The position numbers and the translations under genes are program-made. The notes below the pieces were generated by a model. It was not told where the DNA came from. It did not search any database and was given only the letters and a program-made list of their open reading frames with translations. From NCBI RefSeq assembly GCF_020080835.1, contig NC_058164.1:11788142-11852141 (forward strand): a DNA stretch of 64,000 bases, read 5' to 3'. The stretch comes from Cotesia glomerata. Lineage: Eukaryota > Arthropoda > Insecta > Hymenoptera > Braconidae. Below, piece after piece: positions 1 through 10,530 of the stretch (position 1 is its first letter; each line of letters opens with the position of its first letter).

Positions 1-2875
1 ACGCCAAATATCAGTTGAATCATCTCCAACACCCATTGCGTCTAATTCTTTTTGAGTTTTTCGGATTCTCTGCCGATCAGTAGGCCACATTGTGGGAATA
101 GTGGTTACAACAGTGGAACATTTGGACATTGGCTCTCGTAAAAGATACCAAGCAGCTTCTTGACTTGTCATCGCTACACTATTTAACATATTGACTCCGA
201 TTTTTCGAGTAACTTCAACAATATCAAACTCTGGATGTTCATTCATAATTTCGATAATGAGACGTTGAAGATGGCACACTCCTCTGTTGGTTTTATTGAC
301 ATACTCGGCGACGTAAGCGGTACAAGAATACTCTTCCGTAATAAATTGAATATCCATGTTAGACTTCACAATATTGAAAAGAAATGGATTAAATGGATTG
401 TGCCATTTCTCATGTGGCTGGCGTTTTAAAAATACTCTGGGTCTATTGATTCCAGCTCGCAATATATTATGATAGTGGTCATCTAAATGTATATCGTTGT
501 CTTCATAAAATGCATCCATATCGAGATAGTCTCTATTTTCAAGATTTAATCTTATACTCTTGTAATGATTAGAATAATGTTGAAAATCCGGTTCTTCTTT
601 CTGCATAGGTGATAATATAATGGTTCTTTGATAAGGCATAAAAGGAGCCTCGAACCTGCACTTCTGTGGTCTATTGGCAACAATTTTTTTAAAACACGTA
701 AATGTGTGCTTGTGGATCTGAAGTTTCATGTTACCTGATGCTTCTTCAGATGAGACTGAAATTAATTAATCAATTAATGCTATAGCATCAATTTTGTTAT
801 TATTTAGAGCATCCACCGGAGCGTTATTCAACCATAGTAACATGTGAGCGTGTGGACTTCCGCGATGTTGGAATTCAATCCTCTTGAAGTAATCTACAAC
901 GTAATGTTTCCCAAAAGGACTAAATTTTTTTTATTGCAAAATAGCAACCAAAACATTCACTAACTTGTTAAAGTGAATCGCGCAAGTTACAGCATCCTCA
1001 TTAATTAAAGTCGTTTTCTCCAGATAATGCAAGTTTTCGGCAGCTTCTAGCGTAATGTCGACTCCACAATGTTTTAATTTGTACAATTTTTGAATTAAGT
1101 CCGTCCAGCCGATTTCATTAGCACTAATTGTCAAAAAAATTGTTGGTTTACCAAGTTGCCTAATCATAGCAAAAAGGTCTTTTTTACGATTAGACCAATA
1201 CCATGTCGAGTTTGGAATTGATCGTAAAAAAGCAAGGTTGGTTTCAATACAGTTATTAATATATTGTTCGTCCTCAATTTGTTGTCGAGTGACTGCTGTA
1301 TTTTTACCAACATGTTTAAACGAAATAGTAAGAGAATCACGAACTCTTAATCGCATAATTTTCATTGCAACATATAAAAGATGACACGATGTTACAGCTC
1401 GACGATCAGATCTTCGTAATTCACTTGAAGCTATTGTGAATGGTGTTGCCTTAACTCCTTCTCTGAAGCTCCGAAATTGACCCAAGTAAATGGATGGGAA
1501 TAAAAGCTCTTCTGCATGTTCATCGAACAACAAACTCCGTGGAGTATTTTGTTCTCCTGATGCAATACATAAGTATTGATCTTCATTCCATAACAGTGTA
1601 TGTTGTTGAGCAGTTAAACTCTCTTCAATGGGTATGTGTTCACTTATATCTTCTAGAGGAACGTTAGTTGGGATTGAGTCGTTTTCGAAAAATGATTGAT
1701 CCAATGTTATTTCATACATTGTATAAAGTGGAGATTTTAACAAAAATTGTAATCAAGCTTTTATAGTACGCTTGTTAATCATACCGTGTAAATAACTGGA
1801 TCTATGAATTTTTTTTCGTTTAATATGAACATTAATACAGTAATCGTCATCAACGTTTCTTGGTAGATTTTTCATCATTGTATCAACGCATACTGGAACA
1901 TTAATAACTTGTCCTAAAATTCCGTACTGACCATTCACATGCCTTAAACGTCGAATCTGCATAAAAGGAAGACGAGGTGAAATGAGTCTTTCAGATAAAA
2001 TATCCAATGGTGGTAAATGATCGGGGATTTGTGGATATTTAAACCCGTTATACACTGACATCATTGGAATTTTATCTTTATTCAATGATGTAAAGCACAT
2101 AGTGCATAAAGCAATCTTCTCTATAGCTTCCTACATCTGTAAGAGGAAGAATTGTATTTAAAATCTGTTGATGTTGATTAGATGCAGATTTGAGATCTCT
2201 TTTAAACCACAACCTATCACAGACTGAGCAAATATGTCCGAACGGGTTATTGATGAATTTAGTCTTAAACTCTTCATGAGCTTTTTTATGATGATAAAAA
2301 GTAGAATAAGGTTCACGCAAATCATTAGCCTGGAAGCCTCTTGTAACGTTGTTGATACTTGGCGTCGTTGTCGTATTTGGAATGTCTTTAATAATAAAAT
2401 CTGCTTCAGATAAAATTGCACCCTCTTGATCCCTAGTACACGGATTATCTGTTGAAAAAAATTCAGTAGGTGGAGCATTTAGTACTGAGTTTTTAAGGAC
2501 CATCGTAGATTTTTTCCGAGCTCTATACTGACGACTACGGTCGGCTGGTGTTCTTGACGTTTTTGGTAAATCCGAAAGAAAATTTTCTTGATGTATTTCA
2601 GCTTGAACATCAATCGACGTAGAGCAGGTTGGCTCTGAAATTGCAGAATTTTTTAGGGCCTTCTTCCGGGCTCTATACTCACGACTACGTTCTGCTGATG
2701 TTTTTGACTTTCTTGGTGGATCCAAAACAGAATTTTCCTGATGTACTTCAACTTGAACATCAATCGACGTAGGGCAAGATGGCTTTGGATTTGCAGGATT
2801 TTCTCGGGCCTTCTTCCGAGCTCTATATTCACGAGTACGTTCTGCTGGTGTTTTACGTTTTTTTCTAGGTGACAT
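1..2875 (-). pseudogene. Helitron Rep/helicase polyprotein, N-terminal half, inactivated
   Basis: The protein would nick and rejoin DNA during rolling-circle transposition. From the start at 2875 the order is: a basic N-terminus; a region near 2140-1756 reading KDKIPMMSVYNGFKYP and LPFMQIRRLRHVNGQYGI (DUF6570-like); Helitron_like_N (SIPNSTWYWSNRKKDLFAMI near 1225-1160); and the Rep core with GSPHAHMLLW near 855-830, where HAH is the HUH metal-binding motif. CTAYVAEYVNKTNRG near 320-280 fits the catalytic-tyrosine region. Four lesions are visible. A frameshift falls near 2110-2140, just before the CxxC that starts the second block. A stop at 1753-1755 sits where Trp is expected in this family. 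Further in-frame stops lie at 931-933 and 766-768. The frame is then open to position 1. This copy is non-autonomous. Family assignment rests on motif recognition and is strong. Confidence 0.87.
2505..2865 (-). repeat. Three 50-residue basic repeats in the Helitron N-terminus
   Basis: The predicted N-terminus has three copies of a block beginning with a K/R-T-P/S-A-E/D-R motif followed by Arg-rich S/T-R-E/Q-YRARKK. The period is 50 residues (150 bp), and the DNA is still clearly similar between copies (for example GGGCC at 2656 and 2806). The third copy is only partial. The basic helix-like composition suggests DNA or nuclear-targeting function, which is inference. Confidence 0.75.
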
Positions 2876-2904
2876 CGGAGTGCAGCTAATAGATTGTTGA
2901 TCAA

Positions 2905-3646
2905 TGTATGTAGTTAAATTTTCTGAAAATAAAATAAAATTAGAAATTTTCGAATTTACTACATATGCGTTATGTTATATAGTAATTTTATTTAAACACT
3001 AAACTAAAATAAAAAGAATTTATAATTTTATTTTTTGAAATTTTTAATTACTAAAAAAAAATTTAATAACAATAAAAATAGATAATGAACTTAATTAATG
3101 ACAGGCAACAGTGATAGTATAAATATTATATAGAATGCAATATAGAGAATGTAGGTTATACATGGTACTTTGCGCATATTCATGTGATCAAAATAAAAAG
3201 AAAAATGTAATTATTAAAATAATTAATTATTCAATTAAATATAAAAAAATAAATATATTATTAACATTACATCAGTTAAATAATGTATACCTTACTTGAT
3301 ATACATTTATTTCAAATCTAATAATAAGTATTAATGAAAAAAGAAATAAATAAAGTATTACTTACTGCGAACAACTGCTTGATCAACAAGGATTTCTTAT
3401 TAACTGTCAACGAACAATAAATATTTACCACTAGTTACTATAAAAATATCTGAATGAATAAAACAGTATAAACAAACACGAGGTTATAAAATACATAATA
3501 ATAATAATATTTAAGAGCAGTGTACCTGCAGTCTAAAATACAATGCATGCGCACATGAAAATAACATTTCTATAGTGTAAAAGTATAGTTTTCCTTTATA
3601 TCTTTATCTTTTTCTCTCCGACTACGTACATATATGCGTCCTTTAA
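2905..3646. other. AT-rich intergenic/intronic DNA, no gene seen
   Basis: I see no coding potential, TIRs or RNA gene. Part of it is probably the 5' non-coding end of the Helitron, which is read leftward from here. Confidence 0.5.
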
Positions 3647-3722
3647 TGTGACGCTCATATTATGATTATTGTGACGCCCATATTATGATTATTGTGACGC
3701 TCATATTATTATTATTGTGACG
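3647..3722 (+). repeat. 23-bp tandem repeat (TGTGACGCTCATATTATGAT...)
   Basis: TGTGACG recurs at 3647, 3670, 3693 and 3716, an exact 23-bp period over three full units and one partial. The units differ by one or two bases. Confidence 0.85.
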
Positions 3723-3952
3723 CGACCTTGAAATTTTACCCTCAACGCGCGCAAAGAAGTTTCACTTCAAAAATGAAAAAAAAAAAACAACTATTTTTTC
3801 ACTTTTTTTGCAATTTCTCGAAATCTACTGGCCCGAATCGGATCTAACTTACAGAAAATCTAAGTTTGGCGAAGTCCTTTCGAATGGCACCAACCGCGAT
3901 GAAATCGGTTCAACCGTTCAAAAGTTATAAGAGGTTTACATACTTACACATA

Positions 3953-3955
<3 letters not shown>

Positions 3956-4037
<82 letters not shown>
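3956..4037 (+). repeat. (CA)n microsatellite in CA-core copy 1
   Basis: A pure CA run of about 40 units within the CA-core repeat. The open frames across it (poly Thr-His or Cys-Val) are microsatellite artefacts. Confidence 0.95.
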
Positions 4038-4039
<2 letters not shown>

Positions 4040-4428
4040 ACGAACATCATCGTGTAAATAGTCAGGAAAGTATCTTAGGGCGTCAAAACGTCGAGATCTG
4101 TTGAAACCTCGATTTTTGTAAAACGGGGTAAAACCACCCGACTAGAAATTTTAATGTAAGACCTATTGGGCCCGCGTTGGGTTTCCTAATAGGGACCCCA
4201 CATGGGGATGTCACGCAAAGTCCTATGCGGCCCTCATTGGGCAATCCCTTTTAGGTCTCAAGGGGGAAATCCCTATCAGAACCCAATCTAAATTTTGAAA
4301 GAAAAAATATTATGATTTTCGAAAAGATTAAAAATAATTTGGGATCAGATACTCATATTATATTAGACCCCATTAGTAAATTTAATTTGAATTGAAATGA
4401 AATCATTGATCGAAAAAATCCTTGTCGT

Positions 4429-4495
4429 GAGTTAGGCTCGAACTTGCATCCTCTGGGTCCTCAGTCCTTGACGTTACCGCTGGTCCAAGCGGGAG
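4429..4495 (-). other. tRNA-like segment (possible SINE head or tRNA pseudogene)
   Basis: On the minus strand GGACCAGCGGTAACG resembles an A box and GCAAGTTCGAGCC resembles a B box, about 30 bases apart. The arms do not fold into a convincing cloverleaf by eye. It lies inside the 4137-6474 element. Confidence 0.3.
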
Positions 4496-5042
4496 TGCTG
4501 ATGAGGATAATTCCTATCTCGTTTACATGAACTTTACTGGTTGACTGAGACATTATTCATGTTATGCTCAAGCTTTAAGAAATTGTTTTTTTTTTTTTAT
4601 TTATCCACTTTACGGACGTGAAAATACAATTTTGGTATAAATTAAATAAAAAATTGAAAAATAAAAAAAAAAAAATTTACCGAAAAATGTAAAAAAATTG
4701 AAAAAATAAAATTCCTTATAACTGTCCGATTTAATTTGGAATCCCCCTTATACTAACACAAAAAATTTTTTTTTGAAAATTAAAATTTTTTTGAAATGCA
4801 AGTTAATTTTTAAAATTTTATTGTATGGATAAAAATTTAATTATGAAAAAGTTTAATTTTTTTTACAATATAAATTCTTTTGCAAATGTGAATCCTCAAA
4901 AGTTGGATATTTTTCAAAAATTGAATTTTTACATACTGACAATAAAAATTATCTTCAAGTAAAAGTTTTTTTTATACTAAGAAGTAAAAATTCTGAGTAT
5001 GAATCTTGTTTCAGCAACATCAAAATGTATTTCAGTCTAAGA

Positions 5043-5755
5043 ACTCACACAGAAAGGAAAATTCCTTTACTGGAGAACAAAATTCTTGGTTTAAGAAAAT
5101 TTTCGGATGCCTGAAGGAAGACCGAAGTTGTGTTGGCCGAAGTAAAAATTTTTCTTGAAATTTTATTCTTGGTGGAAGTAGTTTTTTCTTAATTCAATTT
5201 ATCATAAATACTTGATACAATAAATTTTTATATTTGATCAAGATTTTTAGATACTTTAGGGAAGCAGCGCCACCTACTTCAGCTGAGAAAAAAATTTTCT
5301 CACCTTGAGAAAATTTTTCTCTTAAATATTTGATACCGATTTTGTATTATTTTACCGTGCAATTATACATTTTGAATAAAAAAAATGATTCAATATTATT
5401 TGATCTTCCCATTTGACATGTTGATCAATAAAAATATTAATGAAAATTTACTTCTATCGAGATATTTAATTTTTTGGAGCAAGAGAGAAATTTTCTCAAG
5501 ATAAGAAAATTTACTTCTTCCAAGAACTAAATTTTTTCGAGCAAGAGGCTGAATTTTCTCAAAACAACAAGATTTTCTTAACTTAAATAAATTTTCTTGG
5601 ATCAAGATACTTATTTGTTTAATAAACAAGAAAATTAATTTTATTGGAATAAGTGAAATTTCTTGTGCCAAAAAAAATTTTTTTTTTCGCTCAAGAAAAT
5701 AATTAGGAAGAAAAATATTTTCTTGGCTCAAGTGAACCTTTTTTTTCTGTGGAGT
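5043..5755. repeat. Candidate nested MITE with CACAGAAA-type ends
   Basis: The left end ACTCACACAGAAA is inverted at the right as TTTCTGTGGAGT. The interior is full of short TTCTTGG, CTCAAGAA and TTTTCTCAAG variants in both orientations. It is nested in the 4137-6474 element. The ends are short, so this is tentative. Confidence 0.35.
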
Positions 5756-6530
5756 ACTTGAATTTAATCTGGAATTGATCCCAAATTAATCTAAAATAAC
5801 TCCGCTAAAAAAACTTCGGATTCACTCTACACGTAAATCGTTTAATTACTTTACACCAAAACTCCGAGTAATGGGATTAAATTTTAATTTGGATTAAGAT
5901 TTACTCCGAATTCATTCCGATTTTTTACAATGTATTTTTAATCTCGTAAAATTAAATTTTTCAAAATATAAGGTTATGTAAAATTTGATGAAGCTAAATT
6001 TTGTAGTTTTTATTTATCATTGTTAGATGATATTTTTTCCTAATTCTTTTCTATACTTATCGGCTAATTTTTATTTTTATTTCTAATTAATTTACAATGA
6101 ATATATGTTAATAATATAAGCTCACAGATCTTTGGGTGATTGATTTTTTATATAAATAAACGATTGTCTAAATTTAAAGATTATTTCTTCATGCATCTAC
6201 TCTCAGGTTGGGTTATCCCTCTTAGATCCCACACAGATCCCACTGGGGAAAATTTAGAAATTGGATTTTTTTTTTCCGTTGGGTTATCCCTCTTAGGTCC
6301 CACACAGGGCCCTATCGGGAAAAACTGAATAAAAATTTTTATTTTTACGTTGGGATTGCCCGATTGGGGGCTAATTAGGCCCTTATAGGGATTTCCCAAT
6401 TGGGCGTGCCTCATCGGGACCCAATCAGGTCCAGATGTATACGCTGGGTAATCCCAAAGTAATTTCTAGTCGGGCAATAACTTCCCGATTTTTCGAAAAT
6501 CTTCGATTTTCTTAGCGGGAAGTTAAAAAT

Positions 6531-7214
6531 TAGGAAAACGGTTGACCCTAAAAGTCATCCCTGCAACTTCCTGCAAATTCCATACTTAAGCGCACAAAAT
6601 TACACTTATTACGGTTTTGAGCTCTTCGAGCTCAAAAATATACTTTTCGTGTCATTATGAGCTCTCCAAGCTCAATGAGATAGCTGTTCTATGCTTTTGA
6701 GCTCCTCGAGCTCAGGAATCTGATAAAAGTTCACTGAAACACTATTTATTGAATTTTCAAATCGCAATAACTTTTAAATGAATGAACCGATTTTTTCGCA
6801 GTTTACTGCATTCAATGTAGATTTTAGAGATCTTTAAAGAATCTTAGAGCTCAAACTGGTCAGACTAAAAACTACATAGAAATTCTGAAAAAAACTTTTT
6901 TTGATTTTTTTCGTTAACGATAACTCACAAACGAAACAACCGATTTTGACCGGCTTGACGGCAATCGATACGGTTTTTTGATGTTTAGAGCTGATTAGGT
7001 TTTAAAACTGATCAATAAAGCCGTTTAAAAGTTATTCTAAAAAAATCAGATTTGAAAAAATTTTTTTTGTAGTTTTTTTAAGATTTCTCAAAATCTACCG
7101 GTTTAGATCGGTCCAAATTGTATTCAAAATTTTTTTGGTCAAGCCCTTTCGAATGGCGCCAATTGCAGTGAAATCGGCCAAGCCGCTCATAAATTACGAG
7201 AGGTTTACATAAAT

Positions 7215-7289
<75 letters not shown>

Positions 7290-7443
7290 CATACATACGG
7301 ACATAATTGCGGAAACTTTCGCGGAAGCTTCTTAGGACTTCAAAACGTCAACATCCGTTGAAAACTTGATTGTCGAAAAACGGGGTAAAACCAATAACTT
7401 CCCAATTTTTGAAAATTTTCAATTTTCTTAGCGGGAGGTTAAA
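6531..7443 (+). repeat. CA-core repeat copy 2, essentially complete
   Basis: This is the best complete copy before the right edge. It starts TTAGGAAAACGGTTGACCCT and has three palindromes of the type GAGCTCNNCGAGCTC at 6619, 6659 and 6699. Internal modules follow, then the conserved flank CGAGAGGTTTACATA, (CA)n at 7216-7286 and the tail AAAACGGGGTAAAACCAATA. It ends with the terminal hairpin near 7400-7440. No protein is encoded. Confidence 0.88.
7216..7286 (+). repeat. (CA)n microsatellite in CA-core copy 2
   Basis: An uninterrupted CA run between the conserved CA-core flanks. It has no LINE insertion. Confidence 0.95.
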
Positions 7444-7770
7444 ATTAATACAAAAAAAAAATTCTTACCTCCCGTGGATAACAAAATCAAGTTCATATAT
7501 TTTGGTTTAAGTACGCTATAATCATTTCTAAAAATGTTTTCTTCCTTTTTGAATTAGCAAAGATGCAATTGATTTATTAAAATAACAAGAAAAAAGTCAC
7601 TTTTTTCAACGTTTTACAAATCAATTTGAAGGTAAAAAAAGATTTTTTTCTCTAAAGATCATAAAAAAATCTTCTCGAAAATTTAGTCCAATTTCTGCAA
7701 CTATTCTTAAATTTTTGTGTGACTATTAGTTGATGAAATATCAGTTGATAAAAATAAAAAAGGCTTATAC
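7437..7770 (+). repeat. 330-bp sequence repeated in inverted orientation at 15190-15520
   Basis: The region from AGGTTAAAATTAATAC to AAAAAGGCTTATACGC is nearly identical to the reverse complement of 15190-15520. Both include the phrase CTCCCGTGGATAACAAAATC. In both places it directly abuts the 3' hairpin of a CA-core copy. Confidence 0.85.
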
Positions 7771-9044
7771 GCTAAAATGAAGAATGCAAAAGACTTCAAA
7801 AATATCTTTTTTGCGCTGTATTTCTTACAATTACGAAATAACCATAAGCCTTGGAAATTTTTAACTTAGAGATCTGAAAATCAGAATTTTCGAATTTCAA
7901 TATACTGAATTTCTTCTTTATTATCTCGATATGATCACTTTTGCTTAATAATAACCCGTAAAAAGTCACTGAAAGATTTTCTAAAAAGTTTTTGCTCTCT
8001 CAATTATCGCGAAAAATATATAAAAAGTAAAAAACCATGGGGAAAATGAATCTCGAAAATTTGATGGATATCAAATAACTGATAAATTCAATATATTTTT
8101 GTCCCTGCGAAAGTCGTTTCTCAAAACTAATCACAAAAACATGTGAACGTAGAGTTGCAAATGCAAATTAATCAATTACAATTCTTATGTTTTGATAAAA
8201 ATCCTGACAGAGAAATCATTGAATAATTCATTTATCTTCCATTTGCTAATGGAGTTCTTTTCGCTTGAATGATCTATGAAATTTTGTATAGTGGAGGATT
8301 AGCTAAAGCAAATAAAAGATTAAGCTTTTACGATAACATTTTGTTTTTCAAGAAAACAAATATTATAGAGAATTTTTTGCAGTTTGTATCGATTCGATAA
8401 AATTAAAGAGCACTTTAACAGATTTTCTTTAAGCCCTAAGTTATCAGATATGTCTGAGTACATTAACTATAGCTAGCTCTATTTGCGGCTCATTGAAGGC
8501 CTAATTAGTTTCCTGTCGAGACTTACTCGAGTGAACAAGATAGGCAGTTTTAAGTATACGAAGCAACGAAGCGATGCCGTCCGTACTAGACTAGACTACA
8601 ACATAAAGTGGAAAAGGCAAGGTACCAGACTCTATCCGCAGTTTGCCAGATACTTTATCGAATTCCAGTAGCAGGATAATCAGATCAGGCCTCGGCTCAG
8701 AGAATATATTTATCAGCATTAACTAAGAGAACCCACGGGACTGGCGTGGAGATGATCCGAATCCATGAGAACTTCACCAAAGTGTCTGCTTAATTTTATC
8801 CGTCCCTTGAAACTTTACTGATTCGATTAACCCAATCATCATGTTCACAGATCACATTACACGTCAATTTGTTTCATTGGCTTGAGAATAAAAATTTTAT
8901 TAGTTACTTATTTCCTTATTGAAATTCAATTTTGTACAACTTATTTCATAATAATGTCTATATGTTATTATTTTATCGAAAAATAATCAAATAAATGAAT
9001 TATATCATATTTTTATGTCAACGTCTTGAAATTATACATTACAG
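7771..9044. other. Intron/upstream DNA of the Ig gene, no feature recognised
   Basis: AT-rich sequence with no convincing exon. Short open stretches, for example around 8483-8671, have no recognisable domain or splice-site support. Confidence 0.5.
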
Positions 9045-9381
9045 GTGGATCTATAAATGAAGCAGTATTTGCTCTTCGAGATAGGCAAGAGGGGGGCCGA
9101 AGAGGGAGAAGAACTACGACTAGTACTACTAGCACAACCACTATAACCACGGCTGCAACATCCATATCCCTTCCTGACAACGTAGCACAGCCCGCGGCAT
9201 TACTGGCTCCTGATGATCAGACGTGGTTCGTCGCTTCAACGTCAACACCATCCAACTTTCCTCTTGTGATAAAAGACACATCAAGATTACCACCATTAGA
9301 AATTGTCATAAAACCTCAGGCTAAAATTGTCCTACCTTGCGAATTAGGTGGAAACTATTCTAGATTATTACCATTTGCCAG
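9045..9381 (+). CDS. IgSF adhesion/receptor gene, internal exon A (linker and start of Ig domain 1)
   Basis: The exon is bounded by acceptor TTACAG (ending 9044) and donor GTCAGT (from 9382). It starts in phase 1 and ends in phase 2. It encodes GGSINEAVFALRDRQEGG, a Thr-rich low-complexity stretch, then PLEIVIKPQAKIVLPCELGG, the first strand of an Ig domain with its first cysteine. The next exon joins in frame (AG|A, Arg) and supplies the conserved Trp. The upstream phase-1 exon, expected to hold the signal peptide, is not in the window or not recognisable. The exons fit a cell-surface IgSF protein. A nephrin- or neuromusculin-like adhesion molecule is possible, but I cannot name it. Confidence 0.82.
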
Positions 9382-10257
9382 GTCAGTTAATCCATATATT
9401 CTCCACATTAATAAAATCAGAGCAATATAATAGATTTTTAACTTTTTAATGATGGTCTATACATTAAAGCCTTTCTGAAATTTTTGTTACGTCTCAGTTT
9501 CTTTAAAAATTCTTGAGTTTGAGAGTTACCAATTTAACAACAACAACAGCTACAGAATGATATGATACGATCTTCAGAGTCATAAATAGTCATAAACACG
9601 ACTCAGTCATGTGCTGCTCTAGACTCATTCGGGTGCGCACACGACTCAATCTGGTGTAAACTAATTTTTCTTCCATTTTTCCTTGCACACGACTGAGTCT
9701 GGTGCAGAACACGAACCAGTTCGGTTTCAATTTTTCCGTGTAATAATTTTTTCATTAATTTCGCCTTGGGCGTCAAATTTACACCCGTTTTCGAAAATTT
9801 GCGCCACAAACCTTAGGCTTATTTCGCAACATCGACGTTTTTGAAAAAACCACCACTTTGCGACATAACGTAAATTACTATTTCAAGCCACCATATGGAC
9901 AGCAGCGTTGAAAAGGAAGGAACTCAAATTTTTAATAATAGTTGAACAATGAAATTCAATTGAAGCCTTCATACGTTAATTAAACTGTGTAGCAGAATTT
10001 TGACAATATTCAATTGAAACATTTACTGCCGCGAGACATATAAACTGTTCACAGCAGTAGGCTACTATGTTCAATCTTGTGTGCTACTTTACTATCCAAA
10101 CATCAGTCCTACTATTGATAGAGTATCGATACGGTCATTCTCATTGTTGCATCAATACCATGAATTATAAGATAATTTATCCGTAAGTATATTATATATT
10201 ATATAATCGATTTCTATACGTTTTTAAGTATTGAGAAGTAATTAAAAAAAAAAAAAT
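9382..10257. other. Intron DNA; contains a dispersed repeat at 9784-9895
   Basis: No exon is seen. The stretch GCGCCACAAACCTTAGGCTT through TTACTATTTCAA near 9784-9895 recurs in diverged form at 49126-49220, so it is an unnamed dispersed repeat. Confidence 0.55.
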
Positions 10258-10530
10258 TAGGAAAACGGTTGACCGTGAAGGCCAACCCTGCAATTTCCCA
10301 CCAATTCTATACCTAAACGCTTGAAATTGCACTTATGACGTTTTTGAGCTCTTTGAGCTCATAAATACAATTTGTGTATTAGTTTGAGCTTTACGAGCTC
10401 AAAAAATTAGCTTTTGTATACTTTTGAGCTCTTTGAGCTCAAAAGTTTAATAGAAGTTTGGTAAAACACTATTTTTTGAATTTTGAAATCGCAATAACTT
10501 TTGATTGAATGAACCGATTTTCACGTGGTT
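10258..10530 (+). repeat. CA-core repeat, 5' fragment
   Basis: It begins TAGGAAAACGGTTGACC and carries the three GAGCTC-type palindromes at 10346, 10386 and 10426, exactly 40 bp apart. It continues to the first internal module (GAACCGATTTTCACG) and is then cut abruptly at about 10530, where an unrelated element begins. It has no CA tract. Confidence 0.85.

Larger units (their letters stand above)
1..2904 (-). mobile_element. Helitron (rolling-circle transposon), 5' and Rep part, cut by window edge
   Basis: The minus strand carries a decayed but readable Helitron protein from about 2875 down to position 1, where it runs off the window. Only the N-terminal half (DUF6570-like region, Helitron_like_N and the Rep endonuclease core) is inside. 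The helicase half, the 3' hairpin and the CTRR end would lie left of position 1. The 5' TC terminus should be somewhere right of 2875 but I cannot place it. A Helitron leaves no TIRs or target duplication, so the right boundary is only approximate. Confidence 0.85.
4137..6474. mobile_element. 2.3-kb TIR element inserted in CA-core copy 1, 2-bp CA duplication
   Basis: The left end CCCGACTAGAAATT (4137-4150) is mirrored by AATTTCTAGTCGGG (6461-6474). The host consensus reads AAACCAATAAC. Here it is AAACCA, element, CAATAAC, so CA is duplicated at 4135-4136 and 6475-6476. Both subterminal regions (about 4160-4290 and 6200-6450) carry GC-rich degenerate motifs such as TTGGGTTATCCCTCTTAGGT and TCCCACACAGG. 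No transposase ORF is visible, so the copy is non-autonomous. I cannot name its superfamily. Confidence 0.75.
3770..6530 (+). repeat. CA-core repeat copy 1, 5'-truncated and interrupted at 4137-6474
   Basis: The segment 3770-4136 matches the second half of the CA-core family: the module near GCACCAACCGCGATGAAATC, a (CA)n tract at 3956-4037, then the tail ending AAAACGGGGTAAAACCA. The tail resumes at 6475 with CAATAACTTCCCGA and ends with the hairpin AACTTCCCG...CGGGAAGTT near 6530. The element at 4137-6474 separates the two halves. A further CA-core copy starts directly after it in the same orientation. Confidence 0.8.

Noticed and set aside
235..429. Plus-strand 64-residue ORF and other short ORFs opposite TE genes
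   Set aside because: They are antisense shadows of the Helitron, LINE and transposase frames.
3866..4057. ORFs encoding poly Thr-His or Cys-Val across CA tracts (also at 7078, 16482, 27269-27643, 54044, 63781-63999)
   Set aside because: They are translations of (CA)n and the conserved CA-core flanks. No selection for frame is evident and tract length varies.
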